In this document: piece by piece, positions 17,556-27,260 of the stretch | How positions within the stretch are numbered: position 1 is the stretch's first letter | Layout: each line of letters starts with the position of its first letter | Assembly: GCA_021414365.1 (NCBI GenBank) | Contig: JAIOOR010000003.1 | Location: 47,014 to 111,013, forward strand | From: Nitrosarchaeum sp. | GTDB lineage: Archaea; Thermoproteota; Nitrososphaeria; Nitrososphaerales; Nitrosopumilaceae | Direction of reading: 5' to 3' | Length of the DNA: 64,000 bases | The notes under the pieces: model-generated | Database searches by the model: none | What the model saw: the letters and a program-made list of their open reading frames with translations, nothing else | Told to the model about the DNA's origin: nothing | Made by a program: the position numbers and the translations under genes

Positions 17556-18433
17556 CACTCATTAACAAATTTTATTGTATTTTTTAAAATTCCTAATTTT
17601 TCAATCTCCATTTCTATTTTATCGCCATTTTTAAGAAACACTGCATTTGGCTTGTTTAACATAACTCCTGCAGGTGTTCCAGTTGAAACGATGTCTCCTT
17701 TTTCAAGAGTCATCACTTTACTTAATTTAGACACTATTTCTGGTATTTTTATGAACATGTTATTTGTAGATGAGTTTTGTCGTAGTTCTCCGTTAATCTT
17801 AGTTGTTAATTTTAAATTCTGTGGATCTTTGATTTCATCCACTGTTGTTATCCATGGTCCAGATGGTGCGAATGTATCGAAACTTTTTCCTCGTGTAAAT
17901 TGTTTATCTTTAAATTGAATATCTCTTGCTGAAACATCATTTAAAATCATATATCCAAATATTGCTTCTTTGGCTTGTTCCTCGTTGATATTTTTGCAAT
18001 TTTTGCCTATTATCAAGGCTAATTCTACCTCGTAATCTAACTGAGTCACAAAATCTGGACAAACAATATCTGAGTCTGTCCCGTTTAGAGTTGTTCTGGG
18101 TTTTAGAACTATTGCCGGTTCTTCAGGGGGTGCTAAATTCTGTTCTTTGGCATGATCAATGTAATTAAAAGCTAAACAGATAATCTTATTTGGATTTGGA
18201 ATCGGACTTAGCAATTTGAATTTTGAAATATCTTCTTTGTATGGTAAAGTATCTATTTTGTCTTTGATTTCATCATACCATCCATCAAAAAGAAAATCTT
18301 TGATACTTTGAGGAATTGGAACTCCTGTTTGATAAGTAATTTCATCTTTTGTAGCGATCTTATCTCCTTTCACAAAACCGTATGTCTCACTATTTTCATG
18401 TAATAGTCGTGCTATTTTCATAATTTCATTCAC
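17552..18433 (-). CDS. Fumarylacetoacetate hydrolase (FAH) family protein
   Basis: 293 aa. The C-terminal catalytic fold shows IICLAFNYIDHAKEQ, TQLDYEVELALIIGK (metal-binding Glu residues), GYMILNDVSARDIQ and KGDIVSTGTPAGV, all characteristic of the FAH superfamily (2-keto-acid hydrolases, decarboxylases or acylpyruvases). The exact substrate cannot be read. Its ATG overlaps the GluRS stop by 4 bp. Confidence 0.88.
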   Translation of the reverse strand: MNEIMKIARLLHENSETYGFVKGDKIATKDEITYQTGVPIPQSIKDFLFDGWYDEIKDKIDTLPYKEDISKFKLLSPIPNPNKIICLAFNYIDHAKEQNLAPPEEPAIVLKPRTTLNGTDSDIVCPDFVTQLDYEVELALIIGKNCKNINEEQAKEAIFGYMILNDVSARDIQFKDKQFTRGKSFDTFAPSGPWITTVDEIKDPQNLKLTTKINGELRQNSSTNNMFIKIPEIVSKLSKVMTLEKGDIVSTGTPAGVMLNKPNAVFLKNGDKIEMEIEKLGILKNTIKFVNEC

Positions 18434-20139
18434 TTATGTGTAAAAATTGCTTGATTTTGAGAATCTTTTCTACAATACCCGAATCTGACAAATTGAATTT
18501 CTTCACCATCTTTTAATTGTAAATAATACGGTTCTGTATAAACCTCCAACTCTTCTAAACTATTTTCGTTGAATTTATCATCAATAAACAATTGTTTTGG
18601 AATAAGAATTTTAATTATGTGAGCATTTTTTTGAGGAACCCATTGAATTTTTTGTACATTTATCATATCTCCATTTTCTATAAACTCTCCTTCTAATACA
18701 TCACTAATTTTTGATATCATTACATTGCCTAATCCTAATAGTCTGATTTGAGTTCCTTCTTTGATGTTTTCTGCATCTTCTCCTGAAATGTATATATTTT
18801 CATCCAAATCGATTTTTCTTTTTCCAATATCTTTTACTGGATGATTTGAAATTTCTACAAACGGAAATGGTAGTTTTTTTATTCTAAGTTTTTTTGGTTT
18901 ATTCACCATAAACAATCTGATGCTATCCGCATCAACAAATTTTCTATTAAATGATTCAAGTGCATCAAATGGTGCAAGTGTGTTTGCTTTAGTTAATCCT
19001 AAAGACAAAATGAATTTTTTTATTGCTTCTGGCTTGATTCCTCTTCTTTTGAGTGATTCCAAAGTAGGTAATCTTGGATCATCATACCATGATACTTTTC
19101 CTTCCTCTATCAATGGCTTTAGGATTCTCTTAGAAATTGGCATTCCCTTGAATTCGAGCCTGGAAAAGAAGTCTTGATACGGCTTTCGCATTTTTAGAGC
19201 GTCTAAAATTGCATCAATTAGCTCCTTTCTTAGTTCAAATTCTTTTGAACGAAATGCATGAGTAACCCCATCAATACTATCTTCGATTGCTACTGCAAAA
19301 TCATAGCTTGGCCATACTCGATATTTGTTTCCTAAAGTATAGTGTTTTTCATCAATTATTCTAAATAATACTGGATCTCGCATTACTGCATTATCTGCAG
19401 TCATATCCCCTCGAAATCTTATGATTGCATCTCCCGGTTTAAATTTGTCAAACATTTTTTCCCATCCTTTGATATTTTGCTTGATATCTCCTCTACTACA
19501 TTTGCATGCTATTCTTTCTTTTCTATTATTGCTAATATCTTCTCTCTTACAAATACAGACGTAAGCTTTTCCAGAATTGATTAACTCAATTCCTTTTTTA
19601 TAAAATATTTCCATATCGTCTGAAGTATTTTTTATTATGTCGAATTTTATTCCTAACCAGTCTAGTCCAACTTTGATTGCTGCATGATACTCCATTCTTT
19701 CAGCTTCTGGATTTGTGTCATCCATTCTTAAGATAAATTTGCCCCCATACATTTTTGCATACTCTGCATTAATGATAGCTGCCTTAGCATGTCCTATGTG
19801 TGGATATCCATTAGGTTCTGGTGGGAATCTTGTTATGACTTTTCCTTGTTCTGCTCCTTTTAATGGAGGTAATCCTTCTCTCTCCTCAATTTTTTCCTTT
19901 GGGATTAGAATATCTGGAAAATTTTCTTCTATTTCCTTTTTTTGCTCATCAAATGAAATTTTATTTATTGAAGAAACAATTTCTGCAATATCTACGATGA
20001 TTTCTTTTGCCTTATCTCTAAATTCTGGTTTGGTTCCAAGAATTTTTGCTAATACAATTTTATCTTGAGTTTTTCCTTCGTGTTCAAATGCATTTTGTAG
20101 TGCTATTTTTCTAATTTCTTTTCTAATCTCTTCATCCAA
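18430..20139 (-). CDS. gltX: Glutamyl-tRNA synthetase, archaeal type
   Basis: 569 aa. An N-terminal helical extension precedes the class I catalytic domain with PEPNGYPHIGHAKAA (HIGH motif, near residue 110) and MPISKR (KMSKS equivalent, near 335). The C-terminal half is the beta-barrel anticodon domain typical of archaeal/eukaryotic GluRS rather than the bacterial helical one. Archaeal enzymes usually also charge tRNA-Gln with Glu, to be amidated by GatDE. It lies 1 bp after the GGPP synthase gene. Confidence 0.95.
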   Translation of the reverse strand: MDEEIRKEIRKIALQNAFEHEGKTQDKIVLAKILGTKPEFRDKAKEIIVDIAEIVSSINKISFDEQKKEIEENFPDILIPKEKIEEREGLPPLKGAEQGKVITRFPPEPNGYPHIGHAKAAIINAEYAKMYGGKFILRMDDTNPEAERMEYHAAIKVGLDWLGIKFDIIKNTSDDMEIFYKKGIELINSGKAYVCICKREDISNNRKERIACKCSRGDIKQNIKGWEKMFDKFKPGDAIIRFRGDMTADNAVMRDPVLFRIIDEKHYTLGNKYRVWPSYDFAVAIEDSIDGVTHAFRSKEFELRKELIDAILDALKMRKPYQDFFSRLEFKGMPISKRILKPLIEEGKVSWYDDPRLPTLESLKRRGIKPEAIKKFILSLGLTKANTLAPFDALESFNRKFVDADSIRLFMVNKPKKLRIKKLPFPFVEISNHPVKDIGKRKIDLDENIYISGEDAENIKEGTQIRLLGLGNVMISKISDVLEGEFIENGDMINVQKIQWVPQKNAHIIKILIPKQLFIDDKFNENSLEELEVYTEPYYLQLKDGEEIQFVRFGYCRKDSQNQAIFTHK

Positions 20140-20140
20140 A

Positions 20141-21121
20141 TTATAGACTCCTTCTTACCACAAAATCTAAAAGATCTGTTAATTCTGTTTTAGCAGAACC
20201 GGAATATTCGGAAAGTGATTTTTTTGCCATTTCTGCATATTTTAGAGCCTGTGTTCTTACTTCTTCTTCTATCCCAAGTGAACGAATCACATCTACTGCG
20301 TTTTTTAGGTCCTTTTTAGTTGCTTTTGAATTTCCAAATGCTTTGAGGATCACTTTTCTGTCATTCCCTTTGGATGATTTTATTGCCATAAGAATTGGAA
20401 GTGATTTCTTGCCCTCTCTTAGATCATTTCCAACAGGTTTTTTTGTAATTTTTGGATCTCCCATTACTCCAATAAGATCATCTGTAATTTGAAAAGCAAT
20501 TCCCAAACTTTTTCCAAAATTTGATAAATTTGAAATATCTTTTTGATTATTTGTAGCACAAATTGCACCCATTGAACATGATACATCAAATAACGCAGCA
20601 GTTTTTTTTCCAATCATTGCAATGTACTCTTTTTGTGTAGGAATTCTTTTCTCTTCGGCCATTTTTACATCTAATAATTGACCTTCACATACATCTACAC
20701 ATGCTTTTGCTAATCTTGAAACTAGTTGTACTTTTGCATCATTAGATAATTTTGAATCTGAGATTATTTGATATGCCTTTGAAAATAATACATCACCTGC
20801 TAGTATTGCAATGGGCATTCCAAATTTTTTATGAACTGTAGGTACACCGTGACGCATTTCATCATTATCCATAATGTCGTCATGAACCAAAGTAAAATTA
20901 TGAATCATTTCTACTGCGCTAGCTGCTGGTGTTGCAGTTGTTATTGTTCCACCTAAAATTTGACAACTCTTTATCACCATGTGAGGTCTAAGTCTTTTCC
21001 CCCCATGAACAATGAGATGTGCTGCTGCATCATAAAGCATTTTGGGATTTCCTTTTAGTTTGGAATTTAGGTATCTGTTTACAATTCTTGCATTTTTTTC
21101 AATTGTTTTTGATTTTTTCAT
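20141..21121 (-). CDS. idsA: Geranylgeranyl (polyprenyl) diphosphate synthase
   Basis: 326 aa. Both Asp-rich motifs are intact: the first is LVHDDIMDND (about residue 85) and the second is ITDDLIG (about 212). GGKRLRPHMV is the N-terminal substrate-binding block. The enzyme supplies C20 (or longer) prenyl chains for ether lipids. It is the last gene of the leftward isoprenoid cluster and overlaps idi by 4 bp. Confidence 0.93.
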   Translation of the reverse strand: MKKSKTIEKNARIVNRYLNSKLKGNPKMLYDAAAHLIVHGGKRLRPHMVIKSCQILGGTITTATPAASAVEMIHNFTLVHDDIMDNDEMRHGVPTVHKKFGMPIAILAGDVLFSKAYQIISDSKLSNDAKVQLVSRLAKACVDVCEGQLLDVKMAEEKRIPTQKEYIAMIGKKTAALFDVSCSMGAICATNNQKDISNLSNFGKSLGIAFQITDDLIGVMGDPKITKKPVGNDLREGKKSLPILMAIKSSKGNDRKVILKAFGNSKATKKDLKNAVDVIRSLGIEEEVRTQALKYAEMAKKSLSEYSGSAKTELTDLLDFVVRRSL

Positions 21122-21759
21122 TCAACCAATCTCCATTTGTCTTCTGAAAGATGAACTTTGATTGCTTTTTGCAATTCTTTTTGTAATTCTGGGTTAATCC
21201 ACAATGATAAAATATCTTTATGTTTTTCAAACATTTTCTTTTCTGATTTGTCTAGAAATTTCAATGCAATTAACATCCATGGACAATATATTTTTGGATT
21301 ATTTTTAATTTCAGAAAGAAGTTCATTTGCCGAAAGCCATTTGATTTGATCAATTTCTTCTTCAACAATTTGAAATTTGGTGGATTTATCTACAATCCCA
21401 ATTAGAGTGCCACATATCTCATTTTCAGAGCCTATGTCTTTGTATGGCACGTGATACTCAAATTTCATCAAATAATCCATTTTACATGAGACTCCTAATT
21501 CTTCAGGCATTCTTCTCTCTGCTGATGATGTATACGTCTCTCCTTCTCTTGGATGGCTAGCAACTGTTCCATCCCAGTCTTCAGGCCATAACATCTTCTC
21601 TTTGGCTCTCCTAGTAAGGACAAGCCTACCCTTATCATCAAATAATAATGCTGTAAATGCTCTGTGAAGCTTTCCATTTGGTAAATGACATTTCACTTTC
21701 TCCTCTGAACCTATTGGATTATCATTTCCATCAACTAAAATTACATATTCTTCAGACAT
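21118..21759 (-). CDS. idi: Type 1 isopentenyl-diphosphate isomerase (Nudix fold)
   Basis: 213 aa when started at ATG 21759, which has a good Shine-Dalgarno sequence (GAGGT) 8 nt upstream; the track start at 21789 would overlap ipk by 38 bp. IDI features are VDGNDNPIG, HRAFTALLFDDKGRLVLTRRA, WPEDWDGTVASHP and the Nudix-like AERRMPEELGV; the Glu pair in SENEICGTL matches the second catalytic block. The position of the catalytic Cys of bacterial/eukaryotic IDI (xCxHP) is Ala here (VASHP). It is placed between ipk and GGPP synthase. Confidence 0.88.
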   Translation of the reverse strand: MSEEYVILVDGNDNPIGSEEKVKCHLPNGKLHRAFTALLFDDKGRLVLTRRAKEKMLWPEDWDGTVASHPREGETYTSSAERRMPEELGVSCKMDYLMKFEYHVPYKDIGSENEICGTLIGIVDKSTKFQIVEEEIDQIKWLSANELLSEIKNNPKIYCPWMLIALKFLDKSEKKMFEKHKDILSLWINPELQKELQKAIKVHLSEDKWRLVE

Positions 21760-22504
21760 TTCTTTTACCTCTAAACAATGTTCCTTCATATTTCTTATTT
21801 TTAATCGCTTTCACAATCCTTTCTGGTTTGTTGCCATTTACAAAAAATACATTCATGCCTAACTTTGCAATGTTTGTTGCCTCTTCTATTTTTCTAGTCA
21901 TTCCTCCTGTTACATCCATTTTATTTTCAGAAATTTTCGGGTTTTCTCCTTTTAGCTCATAGATTAATTTTTTAGTTTTTAGATCTGAATAAACTCCATC
22001 CTCATTTAAGACAAAAATTATCAATCTCGGTTTTAGGATTTTAGATAAATATGTCGTTATTTTATCTCCTGATAAAATGTATGTTTTTTTGTTTCCATAC
22101 CAAAGTACATCTCCGTAAGTAACTGGAATTAATCCTGATTTTGCAATATTTCCAATTTCTTTTATCTTCTTGATAATTGGTTTGTTTCCTGATATAAAAT
22201 CAGTTGGAGGAATAGAGTATGGATTTAATTTATTTTTTGTAAATATGTCTAAAATTATTTTGTTGAGTTCAATCATTGAATTTTTAACAATTGCTACTCC
22301 ATGCATATCATATTTTTTTGGTTTAGTGTGCATATCATATTTTACAGACCAATAATGCCCATAAGAACCACCACCATGTACAACAATCATTGGCTCGTTA
22401 ATTTTTTTTAAATTTTTAACAATATTTTCAACAACTTTTTTTCTAGGACTGATTGGTTTTTCTTTATTCGTAATAATTGAGCCTCCCAATTTTATGATAA
22501 TCAT
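21752..22504 (-). CDS. ipk: Isopentenyl phosphate kinase
   Basis: 250 aa amino-acid-kinase fold. IIIKLGGSIITNKEK is the N-terminal Lys/Gly nucleotide loop, and VHGGGSYGHYWSVKY carries the substrate-binding His found in archaeal IPK. The enzyme phosphorylates isopentenyl phosphate to IPP in the archaeal variant of the mevalonate pathway. Its place between mevalonate kinase and idi supports the call. The downstream idi ATG lies within its last codons. Confidence 0.93.
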   Translation of the reverse strand: MIIIKLGGSIITNKEKPISPRKKVVENIVKNLKKINEPMIVVHGGGSYGHYWSVKYDMHTKPKKYDMHGVAIVKNSMIELNKIILDIFTKNKLNPYSIPPTDFISGNKPIIKKIKEIGNIAKSGLIPVTYGDVLWYGNKKTYILSGDKITTYLSKILKPRLIIFVLNEDGVYSDLKTKKLIYELKGENPKISENKMDVTGGMTRKIEEATNIAKLGMNVFFVNGNKPERIVKAIKNKKYEGTLFRGKRNV

Positions 22505-22527
22505 GCTGTCACCAAATATCTAGTACA

Positions 22528-23475
22528 TTAAAAAGTATCCAATCCTTTAAAATCAATTTTTACAGAAAAGCAATCATAGTTTCCCTCTCTTAATTTTAGG
22601 ATGGTTTTTTCTAAATTTGACTCATCAGTTAAAGCAATAATACATCCACCACCGCCTGCACCTGTAATTTTTGCCCCAAACGATGTATCTTCTGCCATCT
22701 TTATCATCTCACGTAATTTCTCATTAGATATGCCTATAATTTCTAGAAATTTTTGATTGTCATGCATACATTTGCCCAATCCCCTCAAATCATTATTTTT
22801 CAACATTATACTAACCTGTTTAACCAATTCTGATTCTTTTTGACATAAATTCAAAAACTTCTCCTCATTTTTTTCTTTGAATTGTCCGACATTTGACACT
22901 ACCACATCTGTTGAATGCTCGATGTTGGAGTTTGCGATTACTAGATTAAAGTTTGAATCTGATTCAATTTGCGAAAAACCTCTTTTTTTGTCATACTCCA
23001 TCAATCCTCCAAATGTACAAACAGTACAATCTGCTCCTGATGTATTTTCAAAAATAGTTCTTTCTGCTTCTATAGCTAATTCTAAAATTTGCTCTTTACT
23101 GGTTTCTTCAAATAATCTGGATATTGAGGCTGCGCCTGCAACACAACACGCAGATGATGATCCTAATCCTACTCCTAATGGAATTTCTGATTCTACAAAA
23201 ATCTTAATTCCTGTTTTTTGATTATGTTTCTCAATCATTTTATTTGCAAGATAATAAAACGGTTTTAGAGGAGAGTTTATCTCTGAAATTGGTTTTTTTA
23301 GAGGAGCATCTAATTCCCCAATATTTGATTTAATCAAAATTTTGTTTTGAGGAATCTTTTCAGCAGTTACTGTAACTCTCTTGTTAATAGCACACAGAAT
23401 TGCTTTTACTCCATACACAACAAAATGTTCCCCGAAAAGAATTGCCTTTCCTGGCGCAGACGCTTTAGACATCAA
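22528..23475 (-). CDS. mvk: Mevalonate kinase (GHMP kinase)
   Basis: 315 aa. SAPGKAILFGEHFVVYG is the N-terminal signature, PLGVGLGSSSACCVAG is the GHMP phosphate loop (about residue 105), and KITGAGGGGCIIAL is the C-terminal motif. It makes 5-phosphomevalonate. Its start overlaps the end of the memo gene by 4 bp. Confidence 0.95.
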   Translation of the reverse strand: MMSKASAPGKAILFGEHFVVYGVKAILCAINKRVTVTAEKIPQNKILIKSNIGELDAPLKKPISEINSPLKPFYYLANKMIEKHNQKTGIKIFVESEIPLGVGLGSSSACCVAGAASISRLFEETSKEQILELAIEAERTIFENTSGADCTVCTFGGLMEYDKKRGFSQIESDSNFNLVIANSNIEHSTDVVVSNVGQFKEKNEEKFLNLCQKESELVKQVSIMLKNNDLRGLGKCMHDNQKFLEIIGISNEKLREMIKMAEDTSFGAKITGAGGGGCIIALTDESNLEKTILKLREGNYDCFSVKIDFKGLDTF

Positions 23476-24305
23476 GTGAAAACAATCGACCCATATCCGA
23501 CAACAGAACTCTTATCTCCCATAATGTCTCCACTTGTAGCATATTTTAACAACTCTCCTTTTGTTGCCCCAAGATCTTTACAAGCAATCATCGTTGATGC
23601 AATAGCACCATATCCACATGCACTGACATTTCTTTTTTCTAAAACATCATAGAATTTATCAACATCCAGTTTTAAAATAGGCTCAATTAACGCCTTATCT
23701 TGTTCATGAGCAACTTCATTTTGTTCGTAATGTGTAAAATCTGAAGAACCAATAATCATGACTTGCTTTTTTCTAGCAATTTTTGACATTGCTAAACCTA
23801 CTTGGTGAGCAACTTTTTTACTTTGATTGATTAATGCAATGGGAACTATTTTGAAATCTGTGTACATTTCTTGCAATATTGGAATTTGTACTTCTAAACT
23901 GTGTTCTCTTGAGTGAGAAAAATTATCTATTTCTATAACATTTGCTATTTTTGAAATTTCTTCTGCAGTTTCAGAATCAACTTCAACTTCTCCAAGAGGA
24001 GTTTGCCATTTACAGTCTTTCATAGTAGCTACACTGCTTCCTATCCCCCAATGATTAGGGCCTACAATTATGAATAATTCTGGGGAGTTTGAAGAAATTT
24101 CATAAAATGAATGACATGCAATGGGACCTGAATACATGTAACCTGCATGTGGACAAATAATTCCAAAAATTTTCTTTTGAATATTTGACGGTGGAATTTT
24201 ACCCGGACCAAATTTATGTAAAAAACAATCTCTAATTGATTTTTTTAATTCTTTTTTTTCACCGGAATAGAACATTCCGGCTACAGCCGGTGTTCTAATT
24301 TGCAT
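23472..24305 (-). CDS. MEMO1 family protein (AmmeMemoRadiSam system protein B)
   Basis: 277 aa. IRTPAVAGMFYSG, CPHAGYMYSGPIA, VGPNHWG and GSSDFTHYE are the conserved blocks of the MEMO family, which has a dioxygenase-like metal site with His residues. In archaea the gene is embedded in the mevalonate/ribosomal cluster, as here. The biochemical role is not established. It overlaps rps2 by one base. Confidence 0.92.
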   Translation of the reverse strand: MQIRTPAVAGMFYSGEKKELKKSIRDCFLHKFGPGKIPPSNIQKKIFGIICPHAGYMYSGPIACHSFYEISSNSPELFIIVGPNHWGIGSSVATMKDCKWQTPLGEVEVDSETAEEISKIANVIEIDNFSHSREHSLEVQIPILQEMYTDFKIVPIALINQSKKVAHQVGLAMSKIARKKQVMIIGSSDFTHYEQNEVAHEQDKALIEPILKLDVDKFYDVLEKRNVSACGYGAIASTMIACKDLGATKGELLKYATSGDIMGDKSSVVGYGSIVFT

Positions 24306-24928
24306 TACTCTATTTCCTCTTCCGTTATCTTTGTTTCAAAATCGTCTATTTCGTATTTCATCGGTTCATCTTCTTTTAACTCTCCTCTTTCTATGAGAAT
24401 CTGACGAACCAATAACCAATAAACTGTAGCAAGAGCCTTTCTCCCTCTATTATTTGCTGGAATAATTACATCTAATTTCGATGTAATGTTATCCGTATTT
24501 GAAATTCCAATTACTGGAATACCTGCATTGGTTGCTTCAGTTATTGCTTGGACATCTACTTGAGGATCAGAAATTAAAACCAATTTTGGTTCAATGTAAT
24601 ATGGTAATGATGGATTAGTAAGAGTACCTGGCATGAATCTACCTAATAATTTTTTAGAGCCTAGCATTTCACAAAATTTCTCAATTGGGGTATTTGCATA
24701 TTGCCTGGCAGAACACACAATGAGTTTGTCTGTCCCAAGGCGATTGATGAATTTAGCTGCAGTTTTGATTTTTTCTAACGTTATATCAATATCTAGCATG
24801 TATAGCCCCTCAGGACTAGCTTTTGTGATAAACGGTGTCATGAATTTTGTTTTTACAGGTGTTCCAACCCTGATTCCTGTCGATAGAATCTTCTTTTTAA
24901 TATCTGTGGATTCTGCTTGTTCACTCAT
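24305..24928 (-). CDS. rps2: Small-subunit ribosomal protein uS2
   Basis: 207 aa. Recognised by GTPVKTKFMTPFITKASPEG, the long IDITLEKIKTAAKFI helix, CSARQYANTPIEKF, GRFMPGTLTNP and PQVDVQAITEATNAGIPVIGISNT. The acidic C-terminal tail (DDFETKITEEEIE) is typical of archaeal uS2. It lies between enolase and memo, as in many archaeal genomes. Confidence 0.97.
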   Translation of the reverse strand: MSEQAESTDIKKKILSTGIRVGTPVKTKFMTPFITKASPEGLYMLDIDITLEKIKTAAKFINRLGTDKLIVCSARQYANTPIEKFCEMLGSKKLLGRFMPGTLTNPSLPYYIEPKLVLISDPQVDVQAITEATNAGIPVIGISNTDNITSKLDVIIPANNRGRKALATVYWLLVRQILIERGELKEDEPMKYEIDDFETKITEEEIE

Positions 24929-24935
24929 AGCGATT

Positions 24936-26174
24936 TTAAATCTCTGCCATACCGCATATTAAATCATGCTCTGATAGACGTATAAGCTCATTTAGTTTTG
25001 CCACTCTTTCTCCACCAACTACGCCAACTTTGAGCATTTTTGATTTTGTTGCTAGTCCTATATGAGAAATATGCGAATCAGTTGATTCTCCAGATCTATG
25101 TGATGTGATTAATTTTATATTATTTTGATTCGCTACTTTGGCAAATTCAAAGGCATCATAAAGGCTACCCGCTTGGTTGACTTTGAGAATTGCGGCATTA
25201 CAAGATTTTAAACTAATTGCTTTGACTAGGATATCCTTATTGGTAACAGTTAGATCGTCTCCTGTTACTAACGTGTCTGGAAATTTTGCAGTTAATTCTG
25301 CCATGTCGTTAAAAGCTTCTTCATGAACCGCATCTTCTGCATAAATTAATTTATATTTTTTAATAATGTTTGCAGCAAATTCAATTTGTTCTTCTGATGA
25401 ATTGACAAAACCTCCTCTTTGGTAAACATACTTTTGTTTTTCTTCATTCCATTGAGTAGATGATGCAAAATCAACTCCTAATGCAACTTCTTTTCCCAAC
25501 GTAAACCCTAAATTTTCACAAGCTTTTGCTGAAAGTTCTAATGCCATCTCATTTTTTAATTTCGGTGCCCACCCACCTTCATCACCACGCCCATTGGTAA
25601 AACTAGGATCCTCCTTTTCTAAAATACGCCTCAATTCTTTATGAACCGCTAAATTTGTTTCAATGGCATCTCGAATTGTTTTTGCACCTATGGCACAAAT
25701 TAAAATCTCCTGAATGTCCGGTGTTCCAGGTCCTGCATGGGCTCCACCTCCTAAAATATTTCCTAATGGAAATGGAAATTTGAAAGATGCTTCTTTTGAT
25801 AATATCTGAAATAATGGTATGTCTAAAGATTTTGAAGCCGATTCAATTGATGCAATAGTTACTGCAAAAGCTAGTGCCCCACCGATTTTTGCATAGTTTG
25901 TAGATTGATCAATACTTCTTAACGTGTCATGGATTGTCTTAAGATCCGATGATTCTAGACCGATGAATTTTTGACGATTTTCATTTAATACTTTTAAACT
26001 CTCTTCAGGTTTTTCATTTGGAAAACTTACTGCTTCGTATTTTCCAACACTGGCTCCAGATGGTGCACATACTCTACCTAGAAATTTATTATCAGATATA
26101 ATGTCAACTTCAATAGTTTTACTTCCGCGGCTATTGTAAATGATACGTCCTTTAATGGAAGTTATCTTTGACAA
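24936..26174 (-). CDS. eno: Enolase (phosphopyruvate hydratase)
   Basis: 412 aa. The catalytic features are GGGAHAGPGTPDIQE, TGDDLTVTN (metal-binding Asp), ILKVNQAGSLYDA (catalytic Lys) and SHRSGESTDSHISH (loop with the phosphate-binding Ser/Arg/His). It interconverts 2-phosphoglycerate and phosphoenolpyruvate, needed for gluconeogenesis in these autotrophs. It is adjacent to rpoN and rps2 in the conserved archaeal order. Confidence 0.97.
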   Translation of the reverse strand: MSKITSIKGRIIYNSRGSKTIEVDIISDNKFLGRVCAPSGASVGKYEAVSFPNEKPEESLKVLNENRQKFIGLESSDLKTIHDTLRSIDQSTNYAKIGGALAFAVTIASIESASKSLDIPLFQILSKEASFKFPFPLGNILGGGAHAGPGTPDIQEILICAIGAKTIRDAIETNLAVHKELRRILEKEDPSFTNGRGDEGGWAPKLKNEMALELSAKACENLGFTLGKEVALGVDFASSTQWNEEKQKYVYQRGGFVNSSEEQIEFAANIIKKYKLIYAEDAVHEEAFNDMAELTAKFPDTLVTGDDLTVTNKDILVKAISLKSCNAAILKVNQAGSLYDAFEFAKVANQNNIKLITSHRSGESTDSHISHIGLATKSKMLKVGVVGGERVAKLNELIRLSEHDLICGMAEI

Positions 26175-26175
26175 A

Positions 26176-26412
26176 CTATTCTAATTCAGATTGGACTTCT
26201 TGATGTCTTCTCTGTATTGCTTCATAAAATGGAATTACTTGTTGAATTGTTTCAACTGTTGTCAATAACATTCTTCTGCAACAATATCTGCTTATTCCCA
26301 AAGAATCTAATCCTTTAGCTGGATCTTCTCCAGATTTCACTTTATTTTGATATTCTTCATACTTATCAGCAATCAAGTTTCCACAAGTAAAACATCTTAC
26401 AGGAATTAACAT
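26176..26412 (-). CDS. rpoN: DNA-directed RNA polymerase subunit N (Rpb10)
   Basis: The first Met of the track ORF is 12 residues too early. The conserved N-terminus MLIPVRCFTCGN places the start at 26412, giving 78 aa. The zinc site is made by CFTCG and SRYCCRRM, as in all archaeal RpoN/Rpb10. It is the first gene of the leftward rpoN-eno-rps2-memo-mvk-ipk-idi-idsA-gltX run. Confidence 0.96.
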   Translation of the reverse strand: MLIPVRCFTCGNLIADKYEEYQNKVKSGEDPAKGLDSLGISRYCCRRMLLTTVETIQQVIPFYEAIQRRHQEVQSELE

Positions 26413-26464
26413 ACGTACAAAAAAGTAATCAAGGATTATAAAAACCATGCAAGAAATTTTCTTT

Positions 26465-26549
26465 GCGGGTGTCGCCCAGCCTGGCCAAAGGCGCTAGCTT
26501 GAGGGGTTAGTCTCTTAGGAGTTCGTGGGTTCAAATCCCACCACCCGCA
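26465..26549 (+). tRNA. tRNA-Leu (GAG)
   Basis: Acceptor GCGGGTG (26465) pairs with CACCCGC (26542-26548), with discriminator A. The anticodon stem CTAGC/GTTAG encloses TTGAGGG, giving anticodon GAG. The long variable arm (about 14 nt) marks it as a class II tRNA, and the T arm has GGTTCAAATCC. No intron; CCA is not encoded. Confidence 0.96.
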
Positions 26550-26572
26550 TTTGATCTCACTTTATACACATT

Positions 26573-27187
26573 CTATTTTTGTATTTTGTTTAATGCTTTG
26601 ATTAATTCAGAACGTCTTTTTTCTTCTGTTATTGCTCCTCTGACATCATCAACTAAAATACGATCAACATCCATTTTCCTTCTAGCTTCTTTTAGCACTT
26701 TATCATACATTGAAAATGGATACAAATGTAAATACAAATTTTCCATTATCTCAAAAACTCTTAAGGCATTATCTATATCGCCAATTCTAATTTTATCAAA
26801 AGTCATTCTTTTTAATTCCCCCACACAATCCATTAATCCTAAAACATATGATTCTGGCATCACGCCTAATTTTATTTCTGAAGGAATTTCCTTTTTTTCA
26901 ACAATTGCAATTAAAGATGCTGCCTCCACAAACTCCTGCTCTGGAGTAATCATATATCTTAAAAGATCTGGTGTAGCCTTTTTTTTATATTTTTTAAGTA
27001 ATACATCTGCTTGTCTGAGATTATTGTTTGCTAATTTTATATCTCCACTATGTACTGAGATGATGGATTTGCTACAAAGAATTATTATTTCTCTAGTATT
27101 TTTTAGCAAAAATTCTCGGGCATCTTGAACTTCCGTTAAAGATTTTGCAATTTTATTCAAAGATGGTTTTACATTTTTTAATGTCAT
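26573..27187 (-). CDS. Translin-like family protein
   Basis: 204 aa, all-helical. The C-terminal block FSMYDKVLKEARRKMDVDRILVDDVRG and ITEEKRRSELIKAL resemble the end of archaeal translin (TRAX-like) proteins, which form octameric barrels that bind or cleave RNA. The catalytic Glu of TRAX cannot be assigned with confidence. It is convergent with tRNA-Leu and divergent from nnrE. Confidence 0.75.
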   Translation of the reverse strand: MTLKNVKPSLNKIAKSLTEVQDAREFLLKNTREIIILCSKSIISVHSGDIKLANNNLRQADVLLKKYKKKATPDLLRYMITPEQEFVEAASLIAIVEKKEIPSEIKLGVMPESYVLGLMDCVGELKRMTFDKIRIGDIDNALRVFEIMENLYLHLYPFSMYDKVLKEARRKMDVDRILVDDVRGAITEEKRRSELIKALNKIQK

Positions 27188-27260
27188 GTCCAGATATGGA
27201 TAAAATCTAGGTTAAATCGTTTGCCAAAGCTCTTATTTTGGAATGTTTTTCTTGTAAATT

